From Gilvimarinus polysaccharolyticus (GTDB taxonomy: Bacteria; Pseudomonadota; Gammaproteobacteria; Pseudomonadales; Cellvibrionaceae), in contig NZ_LFIJ01000001.1 of the NCBI RefSeq assembly GCF_001187555.1, forward strand, positions 1,514,078-1,578,077: a stretch of 64,000 nt of DNA, in the 5' to 3' direction. Under the pieces are notes generated by a model that saw only the letters and a list, made by a program, of their open reading frames with translations, was not told the origin of the DNA and did no database searches. Shown one piece after another: positions 63,027-64,000 of this stretch. The position numbers and the translations under genes are program-made. How positions within the stretch are numbered: the stretch's first letter is position 1; every line of letters starts with the position of its first letter.

Positions 63027-63075
63027 TAATCAAACAAACCTTTTAACCTACATACAAGCTAAAAGGTTCTATAAC

Positions 63076-63804
63076 TTACTGCTCAGATTGCGCTTGCTTC
63101 ATGGCAATAAGCTTCTGTAAATTGCCAGTAGAGCCCATCACCCAATAAGCTCCCTGCAAAAAACCAGATGCGTGCAGCTGCTCTAACGCCTCACCACGCA
63201 AAGCCGCCAATCGTTCATGACTAATCGTATAAAAGTCTGTCAAACTAAATGACTCATCGGCAGAAACTTCGACATTGATGGTTACCTGTTCGATAAGCTC
63301 CAACTCTTCAAACTTCTGAAACATAGCCTGACTTACACTGATGCCATCGTGAATTGCATTTAAAATTTTAGCCATATGATCTAGGTAAGGCGTATTAGAA
63401 CCCTGCGGTAAGAAAACCGGCCGCCCCTCTTGCTCGTTAACACGCGCATCATCTAGATCGACATGAACCATGGGCTCTTTGACAAGTTCACCATCTTTTT
63501 CACTTTCATGAAACCCAATTAAAAAAGGACCACGAGCAGCAATAGCTGGAATATAATCCGCCCGCCAGCCACCATCTTTTAAGAACAAGTTTTCTCCTTT
63601 AGCAAGCCCGAGTAAAGCATAAGATTGATACTCTCCCGTCTCGGGATTTTTACTAAATAGAATCGGATATTCTCGTTGAATATCGGCAAACTCGGTGGGA
63701 AAAGTCATCACACAATTCACATTGTTACCAAACTCTTCCCCATAGCCTTCACGCACTTTTAAGTTGGCATGTTGAACATTATTAAGCAGTACATGTTTCG
63801 TCAT
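63076..63804 (-). CDS. SapC family protein 2
   Basis: A 242-residue paralogue of the SapC gene at 58522. It shares FPTEFADIQREYPILFSKNP-like sequence, ETGEYQSYALLGLAKGENLF, GGWRADYIPAIAARGPFLIG, VHVDLDDARVN and the C-terminal ASGFLQGAYWVMGS. There is no signal peptide. It lies 82 bases after the cut halogenase-like gene and 649 before receptor 2. Two SapC copies in 5 kb point to duplication of a halogenase/SapC unit. Confidence 0.87.
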   Translation of the reverse strand: MTKHVLLNNVQHANLKVREGYGEEFGNNVNCVMTFPTEFADIQREYPILFSKNPETGEYQSYALLGLAKGENLFLKDGGWRADYIPAIAARGPFLIGFHESEKDGELVKEPMVHVDLDDARVNEQEGRPVFLPQGSNTPYLDHMAKILNAIHDGISVSQAMFQKFEELELIEQVTINVEVSADESFSLTDFYTISHERLAALRGEALEQLHASGFLQGAYWVMGSTGNLQKLIAMKQAQSEQ

Positions 63805-63886
63805 AGTAAAATCACTGTATTTAATTATTAGTAAAATATTCTAAGTGTTTATAAGCATTAAGACCAAAAGCAGAAATCAACCTGCA

Positions 63887-64000
63887 TTAATCGCGAATAA
63901 AACTCTCAAGAAACTCATTATGGGTTGGCATCTTCTCTACAAAGCCAGCGATCGAGGCCCGATAATTATCCATATACGCAGTAAAATCAGCGCTACTCAT
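63887..64000 (-). CDS. C-terminal end of a second tryptophan-halogenase-like protein, cut by the window edge
   Basis: An open minus-strand frame runs from the window edge to a TAA at 63887-63889, giving 37 residues. The string SIAGFVEKMPTHNEFLESF resembles the end of tryptophan halogenases, where an x-x-MPxHxxF motif closes the protein; the intact copy here ends MMSMHEDFIKRYC. The frame begins with ATG exactly at base 64000, but this is probably internal. Identification rests on a short tail and needs the next bases. Confidence 0.5.
   Translation of the reverse strand: MSSADFTAYMDNYRASIAGFVEKMPTHNEFLESFIRD

Larger units (their letters stand above)
62427..63075. other. SapC-2 / TonB receptor 2 intergenic region
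   Basis: 649 bases, AT-rich, no supported gene. It holds a 13-base palindrome 190-200 bases before the receptor and a long hairpin near SapC-2. The size suggests that the receptor has its own regulated promoter rather than reading through from SapC-2. Confidence 0.5.

Overview
The window reads as chromosomal DNA of a marine, polysaccharide-degrading gammaproteobacterium, probably of the Cellvibrionaceae group. Three things suggest this. The housekeeping proteins are gammaproteobacterial. Two long gene strings keep the E. coli order (cspD-clpS-clpA-infA-aat-trxB-ftsK-lolA-rarA-serS and rluE-nudJ-mnmA-hflD-purB). The right end holds large TonB-dependent receptors, a lipoprotein GH3 glycosidase, SapC-type proteins and tryptophan-halogenase-like enzymes, a mix typical of marine carbohydrate degraders. 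The family assignment is inference; there is no rRNA, and I saw no tRNA or CRISPR array.

Layout. 0-5 kb: the tail of a uracil-DNA-glycosylase-family gene, then a minus-strand polyamine operon (speA, carboxyspermidine dehydrogenase, nspC) that would make spermidine by the carboxyspermidine route. 5-18.7 kb: the TCA block sdhCDAB-sucAB-lpdA-sucCD on the minus strand, divergent from gltA. 18.8-29 kb: a small secreted protein, glutathione reductase, a small hypothetical gene, and the ftsK-lolA-rarA-crcB-serS-cysG run. 29-36 kb: trxB, then aat, bpt, infA, clpA and clpS, which together hold both N-degron leucyl-transferases, the adaptor and the unfoldase; cspD follows. 36-46.6 kb: rluE, nudJ, mnmA, hflD, purB, the ribosomal oxygenase roxA, a GNAT enzyme, a DUF7931-like gene, an HU protein with a lysine/alanine tail, a HIT protein, proS and a lytic transglycosylase.

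47-64 kb is an accessory region, almost wholly on the minus strand. In transcription order it holds: the end of a halogenase-like gene cut by the window edge, SapC-2, TonB receptor 2, a terminator, SapC-1, a JmjC-type cupin, an intact flavin-dependent tryptophan-halogenase-like enzyme, a decayed IS30 transposase on the other strand, a DUF6445 protein with a full HxD...H...R iron/2-oxoglutarate motif, a GH3 glycosidase, TonB receptor 1 and an orphan secreted protein. Palindromic operator-like sites lie upstream of receptor 1, receptor 2, GH3 and DUF6445.

The best candidate for an undescribed system is this receptor/SapC/JmjC/halogenase/DUF6445/GH3 neighbourhood. It combines one or two halogenases with two different predicted iron oxygenases next to outer-membrane uptake genes and a glycosidase, and contains no recognisable NRPS, PKS or other natural-product assembly gene. 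The substrate is unknown; a link to glycan uptake, or to modification of a protein or imported ligand, is inference.
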